DNA from: Caldilineaceae bacterium
GTDB taxonomy: Bacteria; Chloroflexota; Anaerolineae; Caldilineales; Caldilineaceae
Reading direction: 5' to 3'
DNA length: 47,410 nt
NCBI GenBank assembly: GCA_020845455.1
Contig: JADLFO010000015.1
Location: 1-47,410 of the forward strand
Shown piece after piece: positions 26,346 to 35,049 of the stretch (position 1 is the first letter of the stretch; every line of letters starts with the position of its first letter). The position numbers were made by a program, and so were the translations under genes. Below the pieces are notes generated by a model, which was not told the DNA's origin, did no database searches, and was given only the letters and a program-made list of their open reading frames with translations.

Positions 26346-26603
26346 TTAGCGGCGAAAGGTCGGCCCCGTTTGTACTGGGACGGCAAGCGGGCTATGGCCT
26401 GCGCAACCCGTCTGGACAGCCGCCAAGCGGCGCCCCCAACCGGCCAACCGCTCCCCCGCAGCCTGCATCCCGTGGCCCAGACGCACGCGCCAAGGCTGGC
26501 GCGACGGGCGCAGGCTCGCCAAAAGATGCATCTGCTGTGCCTCGCGCACGAGATCGCGCTGACGCTCGGCGGCCAACTCCTCGAGAATATTGGGCTGAAA
26601 CAT
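26346..26603 (-). CDS. 85-aa basic protein of unknown function
   Basis: The protein starts MFQPNILEELAAERQRDLVREAQQMHLLASLRPSRQPWRV, an acidic then basic amphipathic helix followed by an Arg/Gly/Trp-rich half. I do not recognise a named family, although short proteins with this kind of N-terminal helix are common in Chloroflexota and actinobacteria. It is called real because ATG at 26603 has AGGAG at a good distance and the strong promoter at 26698-26726 points at it. It is divergent from the CGNR regulator, which may control it. No TM segment or signal peptide is seen. Confidence 0.72.
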   Translation of the reverse strand: MFQPNILEELAAERQRDLVREAQQMHLLASLRPSRQPWRVRLGHGMQAAGERLAGWGRRLAAVQTGCAGHSPLAVPVQTGPTFRR

Positions 26604-26697
26604 GGCTTTCTCTCCTGTGTTTACGCTGCTAATATCGCGGGGGTTGGTCCGTTACAACACTCAGAATACCACCTGCATCGCACCAATTGGCTCCCCA

Positions 26698-26726
26698 AAT
26701 ATAGCACAAATTTTCCGTTTTGTCAA
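26698..26726 (-). promoter_or_regulatory. strong promoter of the 85-aa gene
   Basis: Minus-strand TTGACA (26721-26726), 17-base spacer, TATATT (26698-26703). The surrounding 26690-26820 is strikingly AT-rich compared with the rest of the window. The leader to the ATG is about 88 bases. Confidence 0.7.
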
Positions 26727-26764
26727 CCATCAATTTGATTTATAATGGTTAAATATCGCCGAAT

Positions 26765-26793
26765 TTGACGAAATTGGCCCGATCTGCTATACA
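26765..26793 (+). promoter_or_regulatory. promoter of the CGNR regulator gene
   Basis: TTGACG (26765-26770), 17-base spacer, TATACA (26788-26793) with TGC before it. Transcription would start near 26800, so the ATG at 26833 with AAGGA upstream is preferred over the in-frame ATG at 26800. Confidence 0.55.
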
Positions 26794-26817
26794 TAATGTA
26801 TGGATATGTATGCATAC
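26789..26817. promoter_or_regulatory. pair of palindromes overlapping the CGNR promoter
   Basis: ATACAT-A-ATGTAT (26789-26801) and GTATGCATAC (26808-26817) are two inverted repeats with the same half-site core, GTAT/ATAC, covering the -10 and the transcription start. This is a typical place for a repressor that acts on its own gene. Confidence 0.5.
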
Positions 26818-26832
26818 AAGGACATCCTATCT

Positions 26833-27468
26833 ATGACCGACATCGCCGCCGAACTCGACCGCGACAATGCGCTGCCTTCGGGCAAGCTCTGTCTAGAATT
26901 TGCCAATACCGCCGACTGGCACGCTGCCCCGCAGCCCGAAGAACACCTCACCGGCTATGCCGACCTCGTCGGCTGGGCGCGCCAGATTGACCTGCTTACC
27001 GCCGATGAGGCGGAGGCGTTGCTCGCCCAGGCCGCGACGCACCCCGCGCTCGCCGCCGAATTCCACGCCTGGGCCATCGAACTGCGCGAGGCGCTCTACC
27101 GCATCTTCGCCGCTGTCGCCCACGGCGCCACACCTGTACCCGCCGACGTCACTCTGCTGAACGAAGCGCTGCCCCAGGCCTTCAACGGGCCGGCCTTAGT
27201 CGCAAACAACGGCGGCTTCACCTGGCGCTACCATACGGGCGCCGGCCTCGACCGCATGTTGTGGCCCGTGCTGCGCTCGGCCGCCATGCTCCTGGCCTCG
27301 TCCGACCTAGATCGCGTCGGTCAGTGCGCCGATGACCGCGGCTGCGGCTATCTGTTCTTCGACAGCTCGCGCAACCGCAGCCGCCGCTGGTGCGACATGG
27401 GTTCCTGTGGCAACCGCGCCAAGGCGCGCCGCCATCAAACGCGCCACCGCGCAGCGCTGCCGGCCTAA
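26833..27468 (+). CDS. CGNR zinc-finger transcriptional regulator (ABATE domain)
   Basis: This 211-aa protein has an N-terminal ABATE domain (LPSGKLCLEFANTADW is its start) and a C-terminal CGNR zinc finger. C165, C171, C187 and C192 form the Zn site in a C-x5-C-x15-C-x4-C arrangement ending SCGNRAKARRH. CGNR proteins are presumed regulators of stress or antibiotic genes, mainly in actinobacteria and Chloroflexota. Choosing ATG at 26833 leaves the two palindromes in the untranslated leader. The divergent neighbour is the 85-aa gene. Autoregulation and control of the neighbour are inferred. Confidence 0.9.
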   Translation: MTDIAAELDRDNALPSGKLCLEFANTADWHAAPQPEEHLTGYADLVGWARQIDLLTADEAEALLAQAATHPALAAEFHAWAIELREALYRIFAAVAHGATPVPADVTLLNEALPQAFNGPALVANNGGFTWRYHTGAGLDRMLWPVLRSAAMLLASSDLDRVGQCADDRGCGYLFFDSSRNRSRRWCDMGSCGNRAKARRHQTRHRAALPA

Positions 27469-27545
27469 ACCTGTGCCGAGACCACGCCGGTCTAGACCAT
27501 GCTGCCCGTTCACCGTCCCAAACCTCGCCGGCTTGCCGCCAGGTT

Positions 27546-27574
27546 TTGACGGATGATGGGGCGTCGTTTACGAT
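27546..27574 (+). promoter_or_regulatory. promoter of sufE
   Basis: TTGACG (27546-27551), 17-base spacer, TACGAT (27569-27574), 51 bases before the sufE ATG. Confidence 0.55.
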
Positions 27575-27624
27575 AGGCGCAGCCGCCACGCCACGTGGCC
27601 CTTTGAGCACAGAAAGAGCGAAGC

Positions 27625-28080
27625 ATGTCAGTCGATGCCGACCTGATCGCCAAACTCGAACGGCTGCCCGCCCCGCTGCGCGCCGTCGTCGACGAGTTTC
27701 GCAGTTCAACCCCGCGCGAGCGGCTGGAACTGCTGTTGGAATATTCCCAAGACCTCCCTGACCTGCCCCCAGGGTTAGCCGCCAAGCGCGACGAGATGGA
27801 GCAAGTCCACGAATGCCAAACGCCGGTCTTCCTTTCCACAGAAGTGGAGGACGGCAAAGTACACTTCCATCTGGACATCCCGGAGGAGTCGCCCACCGTA
27901 CGCGGCTATGCCGCCGTAGTAGCCGAAGGGTTAGAAGGCGCCACGCCGCAGGCCGTGTTCGACACGCCCGAAGACGTCTATATGCTGCTGGGGCTGCATG
28001 AGGCCATCACCCCGCAGCGTCTGCGCGGTCTACATGCGCTGTTGGTCTATATGAAACGCCAGGTCAAGAAGCAGCTTTAG
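27625..28080 (+). CDS. sufE: SufE-like sulfur acceptor protein
   Basis: This 151-aa SufE-family protein accepts persulfide sulfur from a cysteine desulfurase (SufS) for Fe-S cluster building. The active Cys is C64 in [12 protein letters not shown], matching the family's conserved GC/ECQS-like loop, and [18 protein letters not shown] follows as expected. The length is close to that of E. coli SufE. ATG at 27625 has GAAAGAG upstream. It stands apart from any sufBCDS gene in this window and is 4 bases upstream of the EamA gene, so the two are cotranscribed. Confidence 0.9.
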   Translation: MSVDADLIAKLERLPAPLRAVVDEFRSSTPRERLELLLEYSQDLPDLPPGLAAKRDEMEQVHECQTPVFLSTEVEDGKVHFHLDIPEESPTVRGYAAVVAEGLEGATPQAVFDTPEDVYMLLGLHEAITPQRLRGLHALLVYMKRQVKKQL

Positions 28081-28084
28081 GCGC

Positions 28085-28969
28085 ATGCGAACCACCCCGG
28101 CCCCCGTAAGCTCCCGCTTCACCGGGGGCGAGGTCGCGCTCTTTGGCCTGCTGCTCATCGTGGACAGCCTCCACTTTGTCTTTGCGCGTGCGCTGGTTCC
28201 TCACTTCGATTCGCTGGTCGCCGCCGCATTGGTGATGGGGATCGCCACCGTCGAGATCGCCGTCTATGGGCTGCTGACGCGCGGCATCCGCTGGCGCGCC
28301 CTGGCGCGCGGCCTCTGGTTCTATGCGGCGATCGGCTTTCTGGTGGGCGCAAGTACGGCCTTGGGCTACACCGCCGTCACCTATATCGACGTCGGCACAG
28401 CGTCGATGTTGGGCAAGATGTCCACCCTCTTCAGCCTCTTGATCGGGCTGTGGTGGCTGCACGAACGGCTCAACCGCGCCCAGTTGTTGGGCGGCTTTCT
28501 GGCGCTGGGCGGCGTGTTGATCATCACCTTCCAACCCAGCGACGTGCTGCGCGTCGGCTCGCTGCTCGTCGTCATCTCCACAGTCATGTACGCCCTACAT
28601 ACGGCGCTGGTCAAACGCTACGGCCAAGAGATCGATTTCACCACCTTCTTCCTTGGCCGCCTGCTCTGCACCACGCTCACGCTGATCTTCTTTGCGCTGG
28701 GCCGGCCGCTTGCCGCGCCGCCTGCCCCGATCTGGCTGCTCTTGCTGGTCGCCGGCACGGTGGATGTCGTCATCAGCCGTACCCTCTACTATCTGGCGCT
28801 GCGCCGCCTGCCGATGACCCTTCACGCCATCATCCTAACCCTGAGTCCGGTGGCGACCATCGGCTGGGCGCTGTTGCTATTTGACACCTTTCCACAGCCC
28901 CAACAGCTACTCGGCGGACTCATCGTCCTGGGCGGCGTCTTGCTCGCTACCCTCTACCGCGACCGCTGA
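28085..28969 (+). CDS. EamA/DMT-family transporter
   Basis: This 294-aa protein has about ten TM segments in two repeated EamA halves (the first ending near WWLHERLNRAQLLGGFLALGGVLII, the second near QLLGGLIVLGGVLLATLY). These proteins move amino acids, nucleosides or other metabolites, often outward. It starts 4 bases after the sufE stop without a visible Shine-Dalgarno of its own, consistent with coupling. The substrate is not predictable. Confidence 0.9.
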   Translation: MRTTPAPVSSRFTGGEVALFGLLLIVDSLHFVFARALVPHFDSLVAAALVMGIATVEIAVYGLLTRGIRWRALARGLWFYAAIGFLVGASTALGYTAVTYIDVGTASMLGKMSTLFSLLIGLWWLHERLNRAQLLGGFLALGGVLIITFQPSDVLRVGSLLVVISTVMYALHTALVKRYGQEIDFTTFFLGRLLCTTLTLIFFALGRPLAAPPAPIWLLLLVAGTVDVVISRTLYYLALRRLPMTLHAIILTLSPVATIGWALLLFDTFPQPQQLLGGLIVLGGVLLATLYRDR

Positions 28970-29034
28970 CACCCAGCGCCCGCGCGCTACCTGGCCCAGC
29001 CCGTCTCTTGTATCATACCGCCGGCAGGTTTAGC

Positions 29035-29057
29035 TTCGGTTTCAACTCTGCTATAAT
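29035..29057 (+). promoter_or_regulatory. promoter of the tRNA nucleotidyltransferase gene
   Basis: An extended -10, TGC plus perfect TATAAT (29052-29057), with a poor -35 near 29030. It lies 75 bases before the gene and probably starts the co-directional block to about 36704. Confidence 0.5.
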
Positions 29058-29131
29058 TCGAACGAACATCATGCGGACGAACTCTGCAACCGGCAGCATC
29101 TGACAGCAGCATTTGATACCCAACTGCGTCC

Positions 29132-30667
29132 ATGGACTGGAAATTCCGCCCGCCTGCACTCGACGAGCTTATCTCCGCTTTCCGCCAAGAACAAGACCGT
29201 GTCTATGTGGTTGGCGGGGCTGTGCGCGACCTGCTGCTGGGCCGCTCTGCCGACCACTATGACCTTGACTTGGTCGTGGAACAAGATGCCCTCGGCTCGG
29301 CGCGCCTCGTGGCGGATCGGCTGGGCTGGGCCTATTATCCCCTTGATGCGATGCGAGACGTGGCCCGGCTGGTCTTTGTAACCGACACGGCCCCACCCCT
29401 GGTCTGCGACGTGGCCGGGATGCGCGGCGGCTCAATCGAGGCCGACTTGCTGGCGCGCGACTTCACCGTCAACGCCATGGCGCTCGCCTATACCCGCGGC
29501 GGGCTGCCCACGCTGGTCGACGTGACCGGCGGCGAAGCCGACTTGCGCCAGAAACGTGTGCGCCAGGTCACGCCGCTGGCGCTGGCCGAAGACTCGCTTC
29601 GTATCCTGCGCGCCGTCCGGCTCGCCGTCCAGTTGGGTTTTCAGATCGACAGCCACACACAAGACCAGATGGAACGGCTGGCGGGCAGCCTGCGCTTTGC
29701 AGGCGCAGAGCGGGTGCGCGATGAACTGTGGAAGATCCTGGCGACCGGCGACCCGGCCCAGGGGATCGATATGCTCCACTACCACGGCATCTTGGTCTAT
29801 GTGCTGCCCGAAGTGACAACCACCACGGGCGTCACCCAGAGCTATCCCCATTACCAGGATGTCTATCGCCACACCCTGGCCACCGTGCGCCACGCGTTCG
29901 CCTTGCGCCAGTGGATTTTGGGCCAGGCATCGGCCCAATCCCCCGCGCTCGCCGCCATAGAGACCGCGCTGGGGCCTTGGCGCTTCCGGCTGCGCCATCA
30001 CCTTGCTACCAGCCTTGCCGTCGGGCGCACCCATGGCGACTGGCTGATCTGGAATGCCTTGCTCCACGACATCGGCAAACCCTATACGCGCAGCCAAGAG
30101 GCCGACGACGAGCGCCCAGGCGAGACGCGCGTGCGCTTTTTGGGACACGAAGAACGCGGCGCGGCGCTCGCCAACGACCGCCTGCTGGCGCTGCGTTTTA
30201 GCCGCCATGAGATTGAACTGGCGACAGCCGTCATCCAGGGGCATATGCGGCCCCACCTGCTGCACGCCAGCTTTATCGACCAGCCCATCAGCCGCCGCGC
30301 CGCCTACCGCTTCTTTCGCGATATCGGCGGCAAACCCTTTGGAAACCGCGCCGGCATTGACACCGTGCTGCTGGCCCTAGCCGACTATCAGGCGATCTAC
30401 CCGGCGTCGCCGCCGCCCGGCTGGACCGCCTATCTCGACCATGCCGGCGAGCTGCTGGCCTTTGCATTCGACCCGCAGCGTGCGCCGGCGGCGCTCAAAC
30501 CCTTGCTTGACGGCCACGCGCTGATACATTACTTTGACCTGCAGCCAGGTCCGCGGCTCGGCGACCTGCTTGAATACCTGCGCGAGGCGCAGGCTGCCGG
30601 CGACATCGCCACGACCGGCGAGGCGCTGGACCTGGCGACCGGCTGGCTCGCCGATGCCCAGCACTGA
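29132..30667 (+). CDS. cca: CCA tRNA nucleotidyltransferase/poly(A) polymerase family protein with HD domain
   Basis: This 511-aa class II nucleotidyltransferase adds CCA to tRNA 3' ends or A tails to RNA. The head domain has GGAVRDLLLG (residues 28-37) with the catalytic Asp pair D44-L-D46, then RDFTVNAMA. The RNA/dNTP-binding neck has EDSLRILRAVRLAVQLGF. An HD phosphohydrolase motif, H312-D313 in LLHDIGKP, lies in the C-terminal half. CCA enzyme and poly(A) polymerase cannot be told apart from this alone. ATG at 29132 has a weak ribosome site. The next gene starts 10 bases after its stop. Confidence 0.88.
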   Translation: MDWKFRPPALDELISAFRQEQDRVYVVGGAVRDLLLGRSADHYDLDLVVEQDALGSARLVADRLGWAYYPLDAMRDVARLVFVTDTAPPLVCDVAGMRGGSIEADLLARDFTVNAMALAYTRGGLPTLVDVTGGEADLRQKRVRQVTPLALAEDSLRILRAVRLAVQLGFQIDSHTQDQMERLAGSLRFAGAERVRDELWKILATGDPAQGIDMLHYHGILVYVLPEVTTTTGVTQSYPHYQDVYRHTLATVRHAFALRQWILGQASAQSPALAAIETALGPWRFRLRHHLATSLAVGRTHGDWLIWNALLHDIGKPYTRSQEADDERPGETRVRFLGHEERGAALANDRLLALRFSRHEIELATAVIQGHMRPHLLHASFIDQPISRRAAYRFFRDIGGKPFGNRAGIDTVLLALADYQAIYPASPPPGWTAYLDHAGELLAFAFDPQRAPAALKPLLDGHALIHYFDLQPGPRLGDLLEYLREAQAAGDIATTGEALDLATGWLADAQH

Positions 30668-30677
30668 TCGATCATTT

Positions 30678-32237
30678 ATGGCCAATCACGCGCTGCCCGT
30701 CCCGCCACAGCCCGCCCGCCCAACGTGTCCCTATCTGGGGACCGAGGCCGAGGCGCGCGCTGCCGGGCCGGCGGTAGATTACCCTAGCTTCGAAAACCGC
30801 TGTTGGGCCGGCGAGCGCCCTATGCCCCTGCTGCTCACCGACCAGGCAACGCTCTGCCTGTGCAGCGGCTTTCGCCAATGCCCACGCTTTGTCGCCGCGC
30901 GCGCCGCCCGCCACCCCAGCCATCCCGCTGCCGGCATCCCGTTCGAGGCCGACGCGCCGCTCAGCAACGAAGACCCGATCTCGCACGCCCTGCACGAACT
31001 GGAGTCAGAGATCAAGGCGTCGAGCGCGGCGCGCGCCCGCAGCCGCCAGCGCTGGGGCTGGATCGGCGCGGGCCTTATCTTTATGTCCAGCCTGCTCTGC
31101 GGCGGCGTCTTTGCGGGCTACATCGGCTGGCAGCTTGTCAACCGCGACCTGCTCGTCGCCGAACCCGGCTCCGTCGCGACTCTCAACCAGGGCCAGCCCT
31201 CCGTCCAGCCGCAGCTCTATCTGTTCGTCACCGCCACCAGCGAATCGCCCGCCCCCGACCAGGCGCAAGCTCCGCCAGCGCAGCCGCAGGCGTTTCCCCA
31301 GGCCGTCACCCCGACTCCCATCCTTGTCAACCCCAACCCAGCCCCGGAGAGTCAAGGCAACCTGTTGCCTCTGCCGGGGGTCGAAGCGGCGCAAGCAGCG
31401 TCGCCGGCCGCCGCCGCACCGCCCAACATTCAACTCGAGATCCCCACCCGCCGGCCCACACCGGTGCTCAACATCCCGACGAGCACGCCCGCGCCCACCG
31501 AACCCGCCGGCCCCACCGCCACGCCCACCCCCATTCCGATCTTCGGCCCGCCGATTGTCCTCTTCAGCGCGCGCGACACGGCGCTTGCGAAAGGCGACTG
31601 CACCTTGGTAACCTGGAATGTCGAAAACGTGCGTGCCGTCTATTATGAAAACATCGGCGTCGACGGTCAGGGCGAGCGCGAAGAGTGTATGGACGACCGC
31701 ATGGAAGACTATGTCTTAACCGTCATGCTCGCCGACGGCAGCATGCGCAATTTCACGGCCACGGTCGACTATATCCCGCCCACCCCCACGCCGGAGCCGC
31801 AGCCCACCGCCACCGAGTATATCGCGCCGACGCCGACCTGGACACCGCCGCTCCCGACCGCCACGCCCACGCCCGCAGTCCGCTATGGCGTGCGCCTGGA
31901 GCTCACCGGCAGCGACGAACGCAGTTGCAGCCGCGGCGCCGAGTGCGAGATCGAACTCCGGCTGACCAACACCGGCGATGCGCTGGACGACATCACGATC
32001 TACTTCACCGAGGCCGCGGCCTGGCCGCGCACGCTGTGCCGCGTCGACGGGGTGTGCAGCGAAGACCGCCTTGCCGTGGCGGGAATAGGCCCCGGCAACT
32101 CGGCGCTGATCGTCCTGCGCGTGGCCGTACCGGTCGACGCCGAGGCCGGCCCCATGACCTATCGGCTGCGCGGCCAAAGCCAAGGCAACGGCGACGTGCA
32201 ATCGGGGCAGGTCTCCGTCCAGATTCATGCCGAGTGA
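30678..32237 (+). CDS. membrane-anchored protein with Cys-rich N-terminus and Thr/Pro linkers
   Basis: This 519-aa protein has a cytoplasmic N-terminus with five Cys: C17, C42, C60, C62 and C68 (CPYLG ... RCWAGE ... LCLCSGF ... QCPRF). One TM (about 126-152, WIGAGLIFMSSLLCGGVFAG) leads to an outside part. That part is made of a long Pro/Ala/Thr linker, an Ig-like domain (about 292-365), a second PT linker, and a CARDB-like beta domain (about 410-519). The Cys pattern looks like a metal or Fe-S site. I recall similar modules as common in Chloroflexota, usually unannotated. ATG at 30678 gives an N-terminus that fits this motif. Function unknown; a surface sensor or envelope protein is possible. 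Confidence 0.8.
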   Translation: MANHALPVPPQPARPTCPYLGTEAEARAAGPAVDYPSFENRCWAGERPMPLLLTDQATLCLCSGFRQCPRFVAARAARHPSHPAAGIPFEADAPLSNEDPISHALHELESEIKASSAARARSRQRWGWIGAGLIFMSSLLCGGVFAGYIGWQLVNRDLLVAEPGSVATLNQGQPSVQPQLYLFVTATSESPAPDQAQAPPAQPQAFPQAVTPTPILVNPNPAPESQGNLLPLPGVEAAQAASPAAAAPPNIQLEIPTRRPTPVLNIPTSTPAPTEPAGPTATPTPIPIFGPPIVLFSARDTALAKGDCTLVTWNVENVRAVYYENIGVDGQGEREECMDDRMEDYVLTVMLADGSMRNFTATVDYIPPTPTPEPQPTATEYIAPTPTWTPPLPTATPTPAVRYGVRLELTGSDERSCSRGAECEIELRLTNTGDALDDITIYFTEAAAWPRTLCRVDGVCSEDRLAVAGIGPGNSALIVLRVAVPVDAEAGPMTYRLRGQSQGNGDVQSGQVSVQIHAE

Positions 32238-32259
32238 AAATCACGCCGAATAGGAGTAC

Positions 32260-33624
32260 ATGGTCACTTCCATCCTGATCGTCGTCGCCGTCGTCATCCT
32301 GCTGATCCTGATCAACGCCCTCTATGTCGCCGGCGAATTTGCAGCCGTCAGCGCGCGGCGTCCACGGCTGGCCCAGCTGGCAGACGAAGGCAACCGCACC
32401 GCCCAATATATGCTCAACCTGATCGAGACGCCCCACCACCTCGATACCTATATCGCGGCCTGCCAGTTGGGCATCACGCTTTCCAGCCTCATCCTGGGCT
32501 TTTATGGCCAGTCGCAGATCATAGCGCTCTTTGCCCCGCGCCTCGGCGCCCTGGACGCGGCCACCCAAACCGCCATCGGTTCTATTCTTTCAACCGTTAT
32601 CCTGTTGACGCTGACCATCCTCCAAGTCATTCTGGGCGAATTGATGCCCAAGAACGTCGCACTGCAATACCCTGAACGCCTGGCCCTGCTCACCGCACCT
32701 ATCATGCGCTGGTCCGTCGCGCTCTTCCGTCCGCTGATCTGGCTCTTCAACGGCTCCGGTCAAATCTTGCTGCGCCTCATGGGCCGCGACGTAGTCTCCG
32801 AACAAGCGCACCTTCACTCGCCGGAAGAGATCCTGATCCTGGTGGAAGAAAGCGGCGCAGGGGGGGTGCTCGACGCCGAAGAGCGGCGCTTGCTTGTCAA
32901 CACGCTGCAACTGCGCAATCTCACAGCGCGCCGTGTCATGATCCCACGCAACCATATGCTGGCCGCGCCCGTGGACAAACCATGTGACGAGTTATTCCAC
33001 ATCCTGGCGGCATCGCCCTATACGCGACTGCCGCTCTTCGACACCACCATCGACACCATTGTCGGCGTCGTCCACCTCAAAGACCTGATGCAGAGCTACT
33101 GGCGTCAACACCATTCCGCCGGTGCAGCGCCGTGCAACGTCGGGGAGATCACGCGCGGCGTGCTGCATGTGCCCGACTCGGCGCTGGTCGAAGAGGTGAT
33201 GGAAACGATGCAGCGCCAACGCTATAACATGGCCGTGGTTGTGGACGAATATGGCGGCACGGCGGGCATGATCACCTTTGAAGATTTGGTGGAAGAGATC
33301 ATCGGCGAGTTTCAAGACGAGTTCGACGTCGAGAATCCCCCGCTCGAATTGCGCCCCAACAACCGGCTGCGCGTGCGCGGCGACGTCCTGCTCGACGACC
33401 TCAACAAAGTCTTGACCTTCCCGCTGCCCGCCGACGACATCAACACCATCGGCGGGCTGGTGCTGGCGACGCTGGGGCGCATCCCCCGCGCCGGCGACAT
33501 CGCCCAGGTCGGCGACCTCCCGATCCGCGTCGACCGGGTCGTCAACAACAGCATCGTTGCCGTCAGCTTCCCCGTCCAAGCCGAGCAAGCCGCACGGCTG
33601 CGCGAGATCGCCAAAGAGCTTTAG
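32260..33624 (+). CDS. CNNM/hemolysin C-like membrane protein with CBS pair and CorC_HlyC domain
   Basis: This 454-aa protein has an N-terminal CNNM (DUF21) domain of about four TM segments (MVTSILIVVAVVILLILINA, then NALYVAGEFAAVSARRPRL). Two CBS domains follow (RRVMIPRNHMLAAP and GVVHLKDLM; VVVDEYGGTAGMITFEDLVEEIIG), then a C-terminal CorC_HlyC domain (INTIGGLVLATLGRIPRAGD). The family moves or senses Mg2+ and other divalent ions. ATG at 32260 follows AGGAG. A paralogue starts 3 bases after its stop, so they are a tandem pair that may work as a heterodimer. Confidence 0.93.
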   Translation: MVTSILIVVAVVILLILINALYVAGEFAAVSARRPRLAQLADEGNRTAQYMLNLIETPHHLDTYIAACQLGITLSSLILGFYGQSQIIALFAPRLGALDAATQTAIGSILSTVILLTLTILQVILGELMPKNVALQYPERLALLTAPIMRWSVALFRPLIWLFNGSGQILLRLMGRDVVSEQAHLHSPEEILILVEESGAGGVLDAEERRLLVNTLQLRNLTARRVMIPRNHMLAAPVDKPCDELFHILAASPYTRLPLFDTTIDTIVGVVHLKDLMQSYWRQHHSAGAAPCNVGEITRGVLHVPDSALVEEVMETMQRQRYNMAVVVDEYGGTAGMITFEDLVEEIIGEFQDEFDVENPPLELRPNNRLRVRGDVLLDDLNKVLTFPLPADDINTIGGLVLATLGRIPRAGDIAQVGDLPIRVDRVVNNSIVAVSFPVQAEQAARLREIAKEL

Positions 33625-33627
33625 CCC

Positions 33628-35040
33628 ATGTTTGCCGAGTACGGACTCCCCATCCTTATCGTCCTGGTCTTGATCGCCGTCAACGGCTTTTTCGTGGCCG
33701 CCGAGTTCGCAGTCGCCGCCGCCTCGCGGCCGCGCGTGGCCCAGTTGGCGGAATCCGGCTCGGCGTCAGCGCAGCGCATCCTGCATATCCTGAGCGACCC
33801 GGCGCTGATCAACCGCTATCTGTCGACAGCCCAGGTGGGTATCACCCTGGCCAGCCTCGGCCTGGGCATGTACGGCGAACATGCCTTCGCCGGCTGGCTG
33901 ATCGGCCCGATCGAACATCTGGGATGGGTCGGCATCGCCGGCGCACATACGATCGCCACGGTGATCTCTGTCGCCTTTCTCACCTACCTGCATGTCGTCT
34001 TGGGCGAGATGGTGCCCAAGTCGATTGCCCTCCAGTCTGCCGCCTCCATGGCCCTGGCGCTCTCCAGCAGCATGGCCTTTGCCGAATTGATCTTCCGCCC
34101 GCTGACACTGGTGCTCAACCGCATCGGCAATGCGCTGCTGCGGTTGCTGGGCATCCACATTGCCGACGCCGAATCGCGCCTGGTCTCCACCTCCGAATTG
34201 GCCTATATCGTCGAAGAAAGCTCCGAAGGGGGTCTATTGGACCCCACCGAGCAGATCTATCTCGAAAATGTGATCGACTTTCAGCAGCGCACCGTGGGCC
34301 AAGTGATGACCCCGCGCACCCGCATGGGCGCGATCCCCGTGGACGCCACCCAAACCGAAGTCTTCAACCAGCTCTTTGAAGATCGTCACTCGCGCTACCC
34401 TGTCTTCCAGGATGACCGCGACCACATTGTCGGCATCCTGCACGTCAAGGACCTCGCCCGCCATCTGCTCGACGCCGGCGGCGAGTTCGATCTGCAAGCC
34501 TTGGTGCGGCCTGCCGTCTATGTCCCTGAAACGCTGCTGCTCGACGAAATGCTCGGCCGCTTCCGCAGCGAACACTTTCAGATCGCCGTGGTCTTGGATG
34601 AATACGGCGGCACAGCCGGCATCATCACCATGGAAGACCTGGCCGAAGAGATCATCGGCGAAATCCAGGACGAGACCGACGAAGAGATCGCCCCCTTCCA
34701 AGAAATAGACAGCCATACCCTGCGCGTGCGCGGCGATCTCCTGCTGGATGAGCTGAGCCAACACTTTGATCTGGATGTCGAAGACGAGGATGCAGAGACC
34801 GTCGGCGGGTTGATCATGACCCGGCTCGGCCATGTGGCCCAGCCAGGCGAGGTCGTCGAAGTTCAGGGCTGGCGCTTCGAGGTCGAAACGCTGGACGGGT
34901 TGGCCGTCAACACGGCGCTGGTCGCCCTGCCGCCGACACGCCCGCCAGAGGACAGCGCCGCCGACATATCCCCTGGCGCCGAAACCGACACAGCGTCTAC
35001 CAGTTCCGGCACCGGCACATCCGGCGAGATCACACCATAA
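33628..35040 (+). CDS. second CNNM/CBS/CorC_HlyC membrane protein
   Basis: This 470-aa paralogue has the same layout. The CNNM membrane domain starts PILIVLVLIAVNGFFVAAEFAVAAASRPRVAQL, the CBS pair includes RQVMTPRTRMGAIPVD-like and VVLDEYGGTAGIITMEDLAEEIIG, and CorC_HlyC lies near ETVGGLIMTRLG. An extra tail of about 30 residues is rich in Ser, Thr, Ala and Asp. It starts 3 bases after its neighbour and is 9 bases upstream of the XRE gene, so coupling is likely. Putative divalent-cation transport or tolerance. Confidence 0.93.
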   Translation: MFAEYGLPILIVLVLIAVNGFFVAAEFAVAAASRPRVAQLAESGSASAQRILHILSDPALINRYLSTAQVGITLASLGLGMYGEHAFAGWLIGPIEHLGWVGIAGAHTIATVISVAFLTYLHVVLGEMVPKSIALQSAASMALALSSSMAFAELIFRPLTLVLNRIGNALLRLLGIHIADAESRLVSTSELAYIVEESSEGGLLDPTEQIYLENVIDFQQRTVGQVMTPRTRMGAIPVDATQTEVFNQLFEDRHSRYPVFQDDRDHIVGILHVKDLARHLLDAGGEFDLQALVRPAVYVPETLLLDEMLGRFRSEHFQIAVVLDEYGGTAGIITMEDLAEEIIGEIQDETDEEIAPFQEIDSHTLRVRGDLLLDELSQHFDLDVEDEDAETVGGLIMTRLGHVAQPGEVVEVQGWRFEVETLDGLAVNTALVALPPTRPPEDSAADISPGAETDTASTSSGTGTSGEITP

Positions 35041-35049
35041 GGCTGCGCC

